Assembly (NCBI GenBank): GCA_035578155.1
Contig: JAPWDM010000001.1
Location: 13,735,725-13,799,724 of the forward strand
Direction of reading: 5' to 3'
Source of the DNA: Brachynemurus nebulosus
Taxonomy: Eukaryota > Arthropoda > Insecta > Neuroptera > Myrmeleontidae
Length of the DNA: 64,000 nucleotides
Below the pieces are notes generated by a model that ran no database searches, was not told the DNA's origin, and saw only the letters and a list, made by a program, of their open reading frames with translations. Position 1 is the stretch's first letter, and every line of letters begins with the position of its first letter. Positions 11,298 through 22,669 of this stretch are shown here, one piece after another. Position numbers and translations under genes: made by a program.

Positions 11298-12116
11298 GGT
11301 ACCATCACAGTGTGATTTGCCGAAAAATAGTCAAATTTTCACAATTTTTTTTCGGATGGATAGGATCGGGGAATGCGGATGAATTTTTTTTTTTACGATT
11401 AATACCATTATTTAACAATACAGAAATATTTTTTTATTTATTTTTATTTAATTTTTATAATTATTATAATTTTTTGAAAAAAGTGGCTACAAAAAAGGTG
11501 GAAATTCGGTTTCCACGATTACGGCCGTAGTTTTTATCTGACAAAAAAATCAAATGGATTATCAATCTGTAAGTAAGACGCTATGTTCCTATGAGAGCTT
11601 TTTTTAAATCTTCCTATTTTTTCGCACGGAGAACTGTAAAAAATGTTGTAATTTTTATTCAAACCTCCACCAGTTTTTCAAATTTCAAAAAAAAAAAAAA
11701 AAAAAAAAATAATAATAAAAAAAAATACTCACATAGGAACATAGTGACTTACCTACAGACTGATAATCCATTTGATTTTTTTGCGGCGTTTTTTAAAGAC
11801 ACTTCTTTAAAAAAATTATAATAATTATAAAAAATAAATAAAAAAATATTTTTGTATTGTTAATTAAATAGTGGTATTAATCGTATTGGTAATTTCTAAA
11901 AAAATCTTTTAAAGATTGAAACGGGAGATCAGTTTGGCCCAAAAAAAAAGTTTTAACTAAGGTACCAACATAGTGCCGAAAAATAGACAACTTTTCACAA
12001 TTTTTTTTCGGATGAATAAGACGATTAATTACAGTGGTATTACTGTAATTAATCGTCTTATTCATCCGAAAAAAAATTGTGAAAAGTTGACTATTTTTCG
12101 GCACTGTGTTGGTACC
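11298..12116. mobile_element. TTAA-target foldback element, copy A
   Basis: It starts GGTACCATCACAGTGTGAT after TTAA at 11294-11297 and ends GGTACC at 12116, followed by TTAG. Its left half matches copy B at 45182 nearly throughout, including the GAAAAATAGTCAA block and the long T-rich arm. The right half is rearranged into a palindrome. Open frames of 72-76 codons on both strands here are products of the inverted repeats. The TTAA target suggests a piggyBac-like mechanism, but the termini are not the usual CCC type, so the superfamily is open. Confidence 0.7.
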
Positions 12117-12180
12117 TTAGTTAAAACTTTTTTTTTGGGCCAAACTGATCTCCCGTTTCAATCTTTAAAAGACTTTTTTC
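11899..12180. repeat. near-perfect 280-bp palindrome
   Basis: Arms of about 137 and 139 bp (11899-12035 and 12042-12180) surround a 6-base centre at 12036-12041. The inner arm is ACGATTAATTACAGT and its inverse. The outer arm holds AAACGGGAGATCAGTTTGG. The palindrome extends about 60 bp beyond the GGTACC terminus of the foldback on each side, so it is larger than one element end. Two near-identical overlapping frames on opposite strands result from it. Confidence 0.85.
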
Positions 12181-12189
12181 TAATTCTTA

Positions 12190-12345
12190 ACTGGTGATAT
12201 ATGTGCACATCATCATGACCTTACATTATACCAAATTTCAAATCCTACGCCACATAGTTTCAGAAAAGAATCGCTGTGACAGACGGACGGACGAACGGAC
12301 ACAAGAGTAGTTTTATAACGGTTCCATTTCTCTTTTTAAGATACG
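12190..12345 (+). mobile_element. non-LTR retroelement 3' fragment
   Basis: CCAAATTTCAAATCCTACG followed by GACAGACGGACGGACGAACG and AACGGTTCCATTT is a typical insect retroelement 3' tail. No coding remnant. Confidence 0.5.
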
Positions 12346-12360
12346 AAAAAAAGACTAAAT

Positions 12361-12871
12361 AAGCCTTTTCCTAAGCATAATCCTATGCAAAGCTTATAAA
12401 TAAAAATAATTTTTTATTAAAAACATCTTATCTATCTATCTATACATAGAACGTAAATATGTATAAGTGAAGATATAAATATCCAATTTCTTACGCCACA
12501 ATAAAGCTAGTGTAGAACAATATATTCTTCATATTATTAAAATGTTGATAATTTATGTCAATGAGCGAACTTGATATATAGGCAAAGACATAATGAACGA
12601 ACTATGGTACAATATGCTCCACAATAGTTTTTATTTACTTATTTTATGTACTTACGATACTGTAATATCTGATACACTAACGTGATGTAAGCGACTTCCA
12701 TTATTCGTTATTAAATATACTATGAGTCAAACGTTAATTTTGTCATTAGAGAAACTTTACTGAGTCAAACTTTACTGAGTCAAGTTCCTACTCACAATTT
12801 ATAGTTCCTATGGCTTGAGGAACGTAATAATTCTCGTTTAGTCTGTAAATTCGACCGGTATAGATTAAACT
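12361..12871. other. unannotated AT-rich stretch
   Basis: Only a short (TATC)n-like run near 12430 and a direct TTTACTGAGTCAA repeat near 12760 are visible. Confidence 0.4.
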
Positions 12872-13195
12872 CAAACATCTCCATAAAGCTAGTCTAAATA
12901 TATCATAAAATAAATTTGCAAAATCTCGGAAAACTACTACATAAAAAATAGGTGTATTTTTAGTGCAAATTAGGTGTGCTTATAAAAAATTGAGTGTTCC
13001 TACCGTTTTCGAGAAAACATGAAAAAAACGGGGCGGCTAAGTTTACGTAAACCTAGCCATCCCATAGGTAAAAAAGAGTGTTTTGGGTAATTTAAAATAT
13101 GGAGAATAAGGTGTAAATTAGGAGTTATTCGTTAAGTAAAATCTTACAAAATATTTTAAACAATGGGAGCGATGTCATGTAACTGAATATATATT
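12872..13195 (+). mobile_element. partial copy of the 1.5-4.4 kb foldback
   Basis: CTCCATAAAGCTAGTC, ACATAAAAAATAGGTGTATT, GGCGGCTAAGTTTACG and GTTTTGGGTAATTTAAAATA occur in the same order as in the left arm at 1545-2690, without the 802-bp hAT insertion. The copy breaks off next to a (TA)n array. It shows the uninterrupted state of the arm. Confidence 0.75.
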
Positions 13196-13202
13196 GTTAT
13201 GT

Positions 13203-13210
<8 letters not shown>

Positions 13211-13280
<70 letters not shown>
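13211..13280. repeat. (TA)n then (GT)n array
   Basis: Sixty bases of uninterrupted AT repeat are followed by GT repeats. It lies at the edge of the satellite element, in the same position as the arrays at 42276 and 61481. Confidence 0.95.
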
Positions 13281-13998
13281 CTGCGCGCTAACTCTCGAAC
13301 GAAGCATCCAATCTTTACGAAATTTGGTGAAAAGGTCAAACGTCGTAATAGCTTGGATAAGTTCGTCAGCCAGATACGTCCGATTTTTAGAAGCCAAAAT
13401 TTAGGCCATCTGTCGCCATTTTTAGTGGCTTTTGCAAAATTTGGCCAGAATTCAAATTTTTTAAAATTTTTTTTTACACTATCGAAAAGAGCAAACATTG
13501 TTCTAAGTGAACTAGCTTTTGAGAATAATTAAGAAATTTGCTGAATTTTTTTTCAATAAATGCTTTATCGTTTTTATCATTATAATAGCAATGTTTATAT
13601 CTGTTTCATTTTTTAAAATAAAAATAAACTAACTTTTCTAGAACACGTCATCACCGATTGCTAGAGAGCTAAACTAGTTTAGATGGATATGTTATGTTAT
13701 ATAAAGTCTGCCAGTGTCCGACGGTTCTAAAACCGCCAAATATAAAACTACCCAATTGATTTTGAAATTTTTTTTCACCTTTTAAAAGTTACATCTTTTA
13801 AATGCATAGAAGCTACAATATATGAGATTCACCAGGGTCCTGGGATGCCAAAAGCGCTAAAAATTAACTACTTAACCGATTTTGAAAATTTTTCACAGTT
13901 AAAGAGCTAAACTATTTTAGATGGATTCATACGTTGTATGAGATTCGCCATTGTCTAATCTTTGGAAATTCACTATATTATGCAGATGATGCGACAGG
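13281..13998 (+). mobile_element. 120-bp satellite element, copy 1 (short)
   Basis: The left part carries AACTCTCGAACGAAGCATCC and TTCGTCAGCCAGATACGTCC, shared with 42315 and with the inverse block at 61325-61480. The middle holds only two to three diverged ~120-bp units (GAGCTAAACTA-TTTTAGATGGAT, GATTTTGAAAATTTTTCAC). The right end ATGATGCGACAGGGGTATT matches 44945-44962. No protein was recognised. The frames across its left part are repeat-derived. Confidence 0.7.
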
Positions 13999-15281
13999 GG
14001 TATTTATATGTACGCTTAATCCGTTCATCTGTGATTTCAATTGTTTTTGAACGACTTTGACGTTTACATCGCAGGTTCTTGAAGCGTAGACAACATTTAC
14101 TATCCTGTTTCCTTGTTTCCTTGTTTTTTTTTTTTTTTTTTTTTTACCTTCCTAGGTACATAAGTAATCGCGTACCGTCAACGACTAAATATATTTCTCT
14201 ATGGAAACGGTTGCTTATAAACACCCATCATTCATTGTATATTCAATTGTAAAGCCTGCATTCATTATTTATTTTTATCTTTTTATTTATTTATTTATTT
14301 ATTTATTTATTGTTTCTTGGAGAGGTACTTGATTTGTAAATTTGTTTTCTGGCCACAAGTGCTTAAGAATCCTTAGCTTTCAGTCTCGGATTCTCAAACT
14401 GTATCCTAGGCCATCTAAATAACACTTATCAATAACAAACGTGATATTATCCTGAAACACTCGGTGTGTAAGAGAGTTATATATGTGTATTTATAGTCAA
14501 ATACACAAATACGTTTAATTGTGATTTTCTATGTACGTAGAGTAAGTAATATCTGTGAAGTTTTATTTGTAAAATTTTCACTTTGTAATGTAACATGTTT
14601 GTTATACTTAGTTTATAGCTTGCAGCGACATAATAATACATAATGTTACTTCCTTAAGCTTTTGTATTAATATTCATAGTCGTTTTGAACAAATAACAAT
14701 CAAAATATGTTTTTTTTGCTCTTAATTAAAATGTTGTATGTCGCTGTACGTCACGACGATATGTTGAATGAAAACTTTCTAAATAGAATTGTAATTTGTT
14801 CGATTCTAATATGTACCTCGGGAGTCCGCTACGTTTTGCATCGACTTATGTATGAACAGTGTATTACTTTGGAAGAAAAGTAAGCAAGACTAATACTGTT
14901 GAGCGATATTCATATAATATAATATTGTATATTTTAACTAGAGAAAACAGGATTAAATGATAAGAAGGTAATGATAAAAAAAGTGTGGGCTTAAGACGAC
15001 ATCAATAATATTAGCTGCTCAGTGAAGCGGTCGATCAACCATTCGATTCCAGAGTTCAAACCGTAGGTCAGGATGGAATCAACGAGGATAAGCTCTTCTA
15101 ATTACCAATGGGACAACATTCAGTATAGTTACCTTTGGAATTTCTGATAAGTTTTATTTTTTCATTTTCTTGTTTGCCATAACATTATTAGTTAATTTTA
15201 TGAGCTTAGGTCTTTTTCTCTGTGATACATTTTATAAGTTATGTTTTACTTTTAAACTAAATATATTATAGCTAATTTATA
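13999..15281. other. unannotated stretch with simple repeats
   Basis: Contains a poly-T run at about 14125-14147 and (TTTA)n at about 14281-14312. No gene seen. Confidence 0.5.
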
Positions 15282-15289
15282 ATAATATA

Positions 15290-16007
15290 AGGTTTGTTTC
15301 AACTCCCTTAAAAACCATACATTGTATGGTTTCACGCTTGCGCAGTATAAAAAATGTGTTTCAAGCTCTCTTTTGACAGTGCATGACACGACACATGTAA
15401 CATTTTAACTTACTTTTGATTATATGGAAACTGGTTCATGTATTATCAATTCGATACACAGCGAAGAGTAGGTATCGTTTGGATCGTACTGCATAACAGA
15501 GCGCTAAAATTTAAAATTCAAATGTTTCTTATTATTGGTGATAAAGTTACTTAGTACATTATGTATAATTTTAAATAAATATATAGAATAAAATTTAAAA
15601 TGAGTGGTATTGAGTGGGATAGTAATTTCTTTGAAGCAGATATGAAGAAAATTAATTAAAATTTGAAATTAATGACCAAAGGCGAAGAAATGAAAACTAT
15701 TGGCAAAATTTTTGCGAATAATTTCGAAATGTAATTCTTTATAATAAAGTATTTTAGGCGTACTTTGTAGTTTTTCTTAACAAAAATATTTTTATCCATT
15801 ACCTACTGCAAATCCTTTTCTAAAATTTCGGAACTATAGTGGTGTAATAAAAAAAATTGACATTTTTGACATTTACTCGCACAAAAAACCATTTCAACCA
15901 TCGATTTTTTTATCACTCAGTGCACAGTTCACAGTACGAACTTGCGCACACAACGATTCACAAATCGTTCCATGTACAATCCAAAAAGAGGTAGTTGAAA
16001 CAAACCC
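15290..16007. mobile_element. DNA element, 718 bp, 8-bp TSD
   Basis: Termini GGTTTGTTTCAACT face each other and are flanked by ATAATATA at 15282-15289 and 16008-16015. The 8-bp duplication suggests hAT or a related group, but the duplicated sequence is low-complexity. Tiny open frames inside (from 15600 and about 15673) are too short to identify. Confidence 0.65.
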
Positions 16008-16135
16008 ATAATATAATATGGTTTAACGTTCGTTTCTGAGATCTTTTTGTCTATAACAGACGCCACCCACATCATTATTTGTATCTTTATTTATTCTTTT
16101 TACAATATCTTTTACATTATACACCTATGATGTGA

Positions 16136-16295
16136 ATGGAGGACAAGGCAAGTTGTGGGGGGGGGACTAGAATTTGGAAGTGTTCGTCGACAGCCGACTT
16201 CTTTAAAGGAACTGTGCCGCGGGATTCGAAACTTCGATCTATTAGTCAGCAAGTGCGAGTGCCTAAGCACGCTCGATCACTCCGCTGGTTTATAG
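16136..16295 (-). mobile_element. tRNA-like SINE head (minus strand)
   Basis: On the minus strand TGATCGAGCGT (16269-16279) resembles an RNA polymerase III A box, and GTTTCGAATCC (16222-16232) resembles a B box, at a tRNA-like spacing. The sequence between them folds poorly as a complete tRNA, so a tRNA-derived SINE or tRNA relic is more likely than a working tRNA gene. The 68-codon plus-strand frame here is incidental. Confidence 0.45.
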
Positions 16296-16299
16296 TTAA

Positions 16300-17387
16300 T
16301 TTATATTTTTTTATAGTATTCTTTCCTTCTCCGCAGGAGTAATATTAGTGGCATCGATGAGGTCGAATGATGTATCATAATCTAATCTCCATTCGTAACA
16401 GGGGAAGGGTGTCAAAAAAAGGTGAAACTTTAAAATAAGACCCCTAAGGCACGATAGTCTCGAAAATCTTTGGATAAAATTTTATAAAAATTATCTTTTC
16501 ATGAATTAAAAAAATTCACTTTTTGTAAGTTGTTTATAATTGTTTCAATATAACAATATTATTAGAGTTCGTGGTTATTTTAATCAGAGAGCATGACAAT
16601 CAGGATCGTGGAGACATGAGCACTCGGGGATAAACCAGATTTTTTAAAAATTTTCTTTCAAAAATATATGTGACGAGCCAAAAAGAAAACTTTCAAATAT
16701 TTTTCCACCTTTTTCCGGGAACTCTACCAACAATTTTCATGAACTAACAAGATTCAATTTCTTACTTTTTTCAAGTTGTTTATAATATTCTGTACATTTT
16801 TTTTTATGGCTGTATGACCCATATATACGCAATTGTTTTTCCCCATTTAAAATCACTAATTGTATATTAATTCGATTTTTCTAATACTCAAAGAAAATAA
16901 AAATAAAATATTGAAAATTTGACGACTCCATTACGATATACTTGACAAAATGAAATATGCCTTGACTGTTCCAAAATCAGTTTTAGCATGCTCGTTCATG
17001 ACATATAATACCGATCACATAAAGAAACAATATTTACTGATATTGCTGGTATAATTTATTTAAATATTGAATATTATTACATAACATATAAATAACGTTA
17101 TTTTGATATGTATGTGTGTTAAGTTATGTGGCATGATATGGTGGTACACACGTCTCCGACATCCATAGGTGTTTATAATAGATTTCTAAAATCCATTTAC
17201 CATTTTCATATGTGTATGTATATAGACAGTAAGCAAATGATTTTGATTGATGTCAAAAGTAATCAATCACTGTTTTATAAGACAGTTGATATCAGTTTAG
17301 ACAGACAAATACTTTCCCGTTCTTACCAATGATTCCCCGCCCTCCCCCAAATACGCCAACCATATTGCTATAACCGCCACATAACCG
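16300..17387. other. unannotated AT-rich stretch
   Basis: No terminal repeats or coding traces recognised. Confidence 0.4.
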
Positions 17388-18276
17388 TTAGGCTACGGTC
17401 ACATTGGAAGCGGGTACAACATTGTGTCGAGACCCGACTAGCTGTTTAATTTTGATTCTTTTGGGGGTTTTAGGGTCCTGGGCGATAATTTTACTTCTGA
17501 CGTTACTTTTAAATCAGACATTGCAAAATTGTGTACAAAATCTAATTTTCATTCATTTAAACAATGATAGTACAATTATTTGATTTGAGTTGTTTTTTTA
17601 TTCGTAACTATAGAAATGAATAAACAATTATAATTTAACCTATAATTTTTCTAACAAAAATTTAAAATTTTGAAGAGCCGTAACTTAAAAATGAAACAAA
17701 ATTTCAAAATTCGGGCTCCGTTATGTTACTCTTGGGGTGGTCTTCTATTGATAGACACCTCATTTATGAAAATCCGTCAGGTACCATCAGTGGAGCGAAT
17801 CTGGACAGTAGGAACGAATCTAGACAGAGCTGCCTCTCGATATTTCTTCGTCAGTGTTATGACCGTACAAGGTCATAGATTAATTTATGCTACTGAATTT
17901 TGTCAGTTATGAGTTAGTCTTCAAAGAAAAGCGGTGAACGTGACATCTTAGTATTTTGTTATTTTAGAGGCCCGTTGTTTATAATTTTTAAAAATAACGC
18001 GCGTTTTGAACTCTTATAAAGAAACTGCTGTACAAAAAAAAAAAACAGTTATATATATAAAGTAGGGACTAGCAGCAAAATGTTTGGCGTTTCTTTTACA
18101 ATATATGTACCAAAAATGAAAGCTGTATTGTGCTTAATTTTTTTTTATAAACTGAATAATAAAAAATTGTCTATATGTGAGGCGAATTCATACACCATGG
18201 TGTGGCAATATAAAAAGAAAGTGGGTATAAACTACATAAACTGTAGTCTAGATAACACAAAATGGGCTCTTTTCAA

Positions 18277-18536
18277 CAGAGGCGCAACAATCGGGGAGGT
18301 CCAAGGGGTCCGGATCCCCTAAAATTACCTGGAAATTTTCCTTCAATTTATTTTATTTATATTAAAAAGTAAAATTTTTAGTGGTTTACTTATATCTTTT
18401 ATTTGAAAATCAAATTTTCAGAGACGACATTTTATTACAACATTTTCCATTGTTATTAGAGAACGGCGTTATCAAAAAATTTGATAATTAAAATTTTTGT
18501 TGGACCCCCTGTAGATATGTAGTTGTTGCGCCCCTG
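18277..18536. mobile_element. hAT MITE, 260 bp
   Basis: Termini CAGAGGCGCAACAA and the inverse CAGGGGCGCAACAA are hAT-like. The flanks CTTTTCAA and CTTTCCGA agree at six of eight positions, a worn 8-bp duplication. It lies just before the surviving helix-turn-helix codons of the pogo-like gene. Relatives occur at 52570-52740 and 55859-56075. Confidence 0.7.
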
Positions 18537-18548
18537 CTTTCCGATATT

Positions 18549-18641
18549 AGAAATAAAAGAAAATCGCTCAGACAAGCTGCTGAATATTTCCATGTTCCCA
18601 AATCGACCTTGCATGATATACTCAAAGGCAAATCGAAATAA
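18549..18641 (+). pseudogene. pogo-type transposase, pipsqueak HTH remnant
   Basis: Thirty codons ending in TAA include SLRQAAEYFHVPKSTLHDI, the core of the pipsqueak-type helix-turn-helix that opens pogo/Tigger transposases and binds their terminal repeats. No DDE catalytic domain follows in any frame. The upstream codons are cut off by the hAT MITE ending at 18536. The frame starts without an ATG and differs from the longest open frame in this interval, which is in another frame and has no family features. The context of TA-flanked termini supports the family. Confidence 0.75.
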
Positions 18642-19291
18642 AATTCATTTAAATCTAAAATGTTTTATTCCATCTATCAAAAGTCATTCGCTAATGCAGT
18701 TATTTTTACTTCTGATTCAGCTATTTTTATCTTTTTATGTCCGATTTTACCCATATGCATGACATAATGTGATTTATATTGCAAATAAAGCACTGTCCAG
18801 ATTCGCCCCACACATGGGGGCGAATCTAGAAACTATATAACCAAAAAAAAAATGTTGCAATACCAATTTTGATATTTTTATTACTGCCCTATATGCTCGT
18901 GCTATTAAAGTATTTAAATTATTTTTTCAGAATTTTTTAGATAAACTCTAAACAATTTATTGCCAAAAAACTGAAAAAATCGTCCAGATTCGTCCCAACT
19001 GACGGTAATCTTGACTATGTGTTTGTCACAATATCTTTCTTTCCTAATTCTATTATTAAAGTAGATTGTATTTAATCTGTTCTCTATTTGTGGGGGGAGG
19101 AGATATTCTATGTACCGTACTTCCCGATATGGACGGCCATTAAGGACGGCCCTGCTCCGCAACCTCTATTATGGTACTCTTTTTTTCTTTGGTTCCCTTT
19201 TAAATACGAGAATTATTAATTTTTCTATATCCATTTAAATGTGTCCTTAATTTATCAAATAATAAGTTTTATAAAATTGTAGTTTGGTATA

Positions 19292-19435
19292 GGGTAAAAG
19301 CCCCCATAGCTGAACGCGTTCAGTACTCGAAAAGTTTTGATATTTTATATATTAATGAAGTTATTTCTGAAAAAAAAAAACAAATATCAAAACAGTTCGA
19401 GTATTGAACGCGTTCGGATATAGGGGCTTTTACGT
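19292..19435. mobile_element. MITE, 144 bp, same family as 2997-3226
   Basis: Starts GGGTAAAAGCCCCC after TA and ends with the inverse of ACGTAAAAGCCCC before TA (19436-19437). The internal AATGAAGTTATTTCTGAAA matches the 2997 copy. It is shorter, and its stem sequence differs (GAACGCGTTC instead of GGAACGGTATC). Confidence 0.75.
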
Positions 19436-19740
19436 TACTACAAAAATTGTAACAAACGAAAAGATCCGTTAAAATTCAAATAACATTCATAAATTGTATT
19501 TTACTTTTACCTAAGTTGCCTAGCTTCTTTATCTTCTACACGTACGACTAGTGCGAAAAAAAAAAACTTTTTGGTTTCAATTTCCAACACTGACAACTAC
19601 GTAAGTGCGCGTAAGAATAACTCGTATCTAATGTGATCATTTTCGTTCACTTGCGTTGTTTATTTCAATCTGACGTGTACGTACAAGTACGCGTGAGTGA
19701 TTTGTCGTACGTACCCGTTTCCAATGTGACCCTAGCCTTA

Positions 19741-20312
19741 CCACAATTTAGGTACTACAGTATTGTGGGTAGGTATAGTAGCTAGCTTTAAATCTACTTG
19801 CTCCTACTCATAAAATTTGTATATTATTACCTACATTTATTATATACATATACAACAGGGCTCGGCTGTGGTATTAGGCAAATGTGCCATTAAAGTTAAA
19901 CGAATGATTGAAATGGATGGATGAGAGAATTTAGACGTCTCCTGTTAGAGCGGTATTACATATATCCGATTAGAATTGTAGAAGTTCCTGAACAACACTG
20001 TGTTATGTTTGTATGTAGTGTTGTTGCATTGATTTCTGTTAGTGTTGTTTGGTGTACTAACTAATTTGTTATTACCAATTTTGATTGAACTCGTGTTGGA
20101 TAAAAGTTACAATACTGTGCCACAACGATATGCTATTTATTAATATTTAATTCACGTGTATTAATTAAGTTTCAAAAGAATTTTGTCGATATTCAGAAGA
20201 ATATTGACACTCTGTCAAGTTTCTTCAAGTTCAGTGAAAATACGGAAAAAAAAAATAAAACTTCTTATGGACGGAAATACAATAATATACATTATTCCAC
20301 ATTATTAGTATA
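19741..20312. other. unannotated AT-rich stretch
   Basis: No features recognised. Confidence 0.4.
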
Positions 20313-20660
20313 ACTAGTTGTGTCCTGCGGTTTCATCCGCGCAAAATTGGTCCTTAATATGCACCAACAGAGAAAGCGCCAAATTGTTACGCTTACACAG
20401 GATAATGGTTAAAAAACGTATCTTAAATGATTTTTTCTACTCGTAGCGATAGTGTAAACAAATTTAAATTTTGGGAAATTCTTGTAATAAGCCTTTTTCG
20501 AGCTTCCGATTATTTCGTCTGGCTGAAAAACTCATCCAAGATTTTTAGACTTTCAATTTTTTCGAGAAAATTTCGTAAAAATAGGATGTTTCGTTCGAGA
20601 GTTATCTTGCTGATATCTAAATACATAAGTAAATATATATTATACATGTAAATTTTAGTG
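20313..20660 (-). mobile_element. element fragment related to the satellite element's left block
   Basis: Starts ACTAGTTGTGTCCTGCGG on the plus strand, a retroelement-tail-like phrase. On the minus strand it carries GATAACTCTCGAACGAAAC and TCAGCCAGACGA, in the order seen at 13281, 42315 and (inverted) 61325. It ends in a short TA-rich stretch rather than a long array. The 74-codon frame here is incidental. Confidence 0.5.
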
Positions 20661-22669
20661 AATGTCATTTTTGACTTCTAAGGACCTCAAAACAACTCTC
20701 TGTCATAGTACTGGGCTCGAGTTGCGTTATTAGTAGCCGTAGTAGCCGGTTTGAAAATTTGTTAATATGTGTCAAAGAAAGCAAAAAGTCAACAAATATT
20801 CTCTGTTTAAAGGGTCTGTAATAATATCAAAATGAGTATTATGTACAAGACAAGCACTTGAACGTAAATTAGACACAAAATAATTGCTTAAATAAGAACT
20901 TTTAATTTTGACAGGTATTATGGGCGAAAAATAGCCGATCTTTCCTCATCTCTTTTATAATGTGAATGACTAGATTGTGACGCTAATCCTTACTCTTTTG
21001 TCAGTTTTGTTACGTGTCCTACAATTATTTTGTATTAATTTATTAAAATAAAATTCCTAAATTTTGAAAAAAAAAAATTTCTAAAATTTTGGATTGAAAA
21101 CATTTTAAACATCCTGTAAGTTTATAACTTTTTAAATACACAGTACGCTGTATTACATATCGGTAATTTTTATATTCGAATCTATTCCTTGTGATCAAGC
21201 GCGTAGTGGGTTTGCACGTTTGGCGGAACGAACATGTATAAATATTTCGCTTGTCATTTTGACAAGTCTTTTTAATTTAAGTTTACGTCTTTGCAGCTTC
21301 TGGGTAACTGCAAGGTAAGAAATTAAAAATTAATATTTCTAATTTCTATTGTTGTTAAAAAATAACATTTTTTAAATTTTTGTTTTAAATTTACTTTTGA
21401 ATTGTTAAAAGAAAAACTTTTTGATGAATTTGTTGTTGTGTTGAATGATATCTAACTGAATTCCTTTTAATTGGCAAGGGTTTTCAAGGATGAAGTACTG
21501 CGTTAAATTATGGTAAGTTATATTGATTAAATTGACTAAATGGACGTTTTTCTGAAAAAAAACTACATCTGAATCATCGTTCAATGATGGGGTTTCGTAT
21601 GGCCGATTGGAATTCAAGCTTTCATCAAGAGTGTTGACCGTACAACTGTCAAATTTCCATAAGAATTAGTGCCGATGTTACATAGCAAACATCAATTTTC
21701 AGCAAATTTCAGATAAGTCAACTTTGATCTACACGTTTGCCAACTTTGATCTGACTTGTGTCAACTTGTGCTAACTAATTCTAATCGTGTTGAAATCTTT
21801 GTTGAATCATTTCGTTTTTATAAATTACTAAATGAATCATTTTTAATCAGAAGCCACATTTAACTTAATCTAAAACTAATTTTATTTTGTAAAGTTGATT
21901 AACACTGGCTTATTTTTTTATATTGGCTAATATTTGCAAAATTTGCTATTTTCTGTATTTTCTATACCTTGGTTATTCTTGTTACGTTTGTACATTTCTT
22001 TACAATGCTATTTAATTATCTTTTTACTTTTTTATTGGCTTTTCATAAAATTCACTAATATGCTAACTATCTGTAAAGTTTTAACCGGTCTTGTATGTAA
22101 ACTAAATACTTACGTAATTTGCCTTAAATTCTTTTGTAGTGAAATTTATCTTGTATGTTACATAAAATTGGTTAATTCCGCATGTGCTATCTATATAACT
22201 TGTATCTTCCTTTTTATTATTTTTTTTTATTTTTCTTGCGTTACGTTTACACAGCGACTTAACTAATTTTGTGCCATCTATTTACGTTAGTGGTTGTTAA
22301 ATTATTTTATACTTTTCTTAGTCAAATAACAAAGTTATAAAGAAAGTTATTGTTAAGTATTTTAAAAAAAAAGGTCCAAAACAATTTTATTTATAGCTAC
22401 TTAAACTGACTGAATGTTGTTAAATATATGAATTTCTATGTAACATGTTAAGTCTGAGCTTCATCTTTCTCGAACCCAAAAATTCCCTGAGAATACAGAG
22501 AGTCGAATAAACTTTCATGCTTTAAACAAATCAAAAGATTTTTATTTTTACCTTAACTTACCTTTTTTTCTATTTTAGATTTTTATTCAAATACTTAAAA
22601 GTTTTTATATTCTATTTATATTTATATTTATTATTATTATTATTACTATTTTTTTGTAATAGCTTAAAT
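20661..22669. other. unannotated AT-rich stretch
   Basis: No family could be recognised. A 70-codon minus-strand frame at 21405-21617 and a hydrophobic 110-codon plus-strand frame at 21934-22266 show no motifs. The latter looks like T-rich noise. Confidence 0.4.

Larger units (their letters stand above)
17784..19005 (+). mobile_element. pogo-like element, 1.2 kb
   Basis: Ends CCATCAGTGGAGCGAATCTG and the inverse CCGTCAGTTGGGACGAATCT are flanked by TA at 17782-17783 and 19006-19007. The subterminal GAATCTGGAC motif is repeated at about 17818 and 18795-18830, as expected for transposase binding sites. It contains a helix-turn-helix remnant of the pipsqueak type, consistent with pogo. It is itself interrupted by a 260-bp hAT MITE. 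Confidence 0.75.
17391..19737. mobile_element. TTA-target element, PIF/Harbinger-like, 2.3 kb
   Basis: Inverted termini of 27 bp with two mismatches start GGCTACGGTCACATTGGAA on the left and GGCTAGGGTCACATTGGAA on the inverse right, flanked by TTA at 17388-17390 and 19738-19740. A 3-bp TWA duplication with GG-starting ends fits PIF/Harbinger. No transposase of that family was found. Much of its length is later insertions: a pogo-like element and a 144-bp MITE. Confidence 0.7.

Noticed and set aside
11591..11821. Poly-Lys/Asn open frame
   Set aside because: Created by a poly-A run and the arms of the TTAA foldback.
13175..13532. Tyr-Ile-rich open frames here and at 42.3, 44.5, 46.7, 48.5, 52.4, 53.4, 55.7, 56.9, 58.3 and 61.4 kb
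   Set aside because: These are translations of TA arrays (TATATA has no stop in two frames), not proteins.
16200..16295. Functional tRNA gene
   Set aside because: Boxes resemble A and B elements, but a full cloverleaf with an acceptor stem could not be formed by eye.
21228..21320. Promoter plus first exon (TATAAATA, later GCAAGGTAAG donor-like site)
   Set aside because: Each signal is common by chance in AT-rich DNA and no downstream coding exon was found.
21405..21617. 70-codon minus-strand frame as a real exon
   Set aside because: Composition is less biased than its neighbours, but I recognise no family and see no splice or promoter evidence.
21934..22266. 110-codon frame resembling a multi-pass membrane protein
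   Set aside because: Hydrophobicity follows from T-rich DNA. No conserved motif, poor start context and no neighbouring exon signals.
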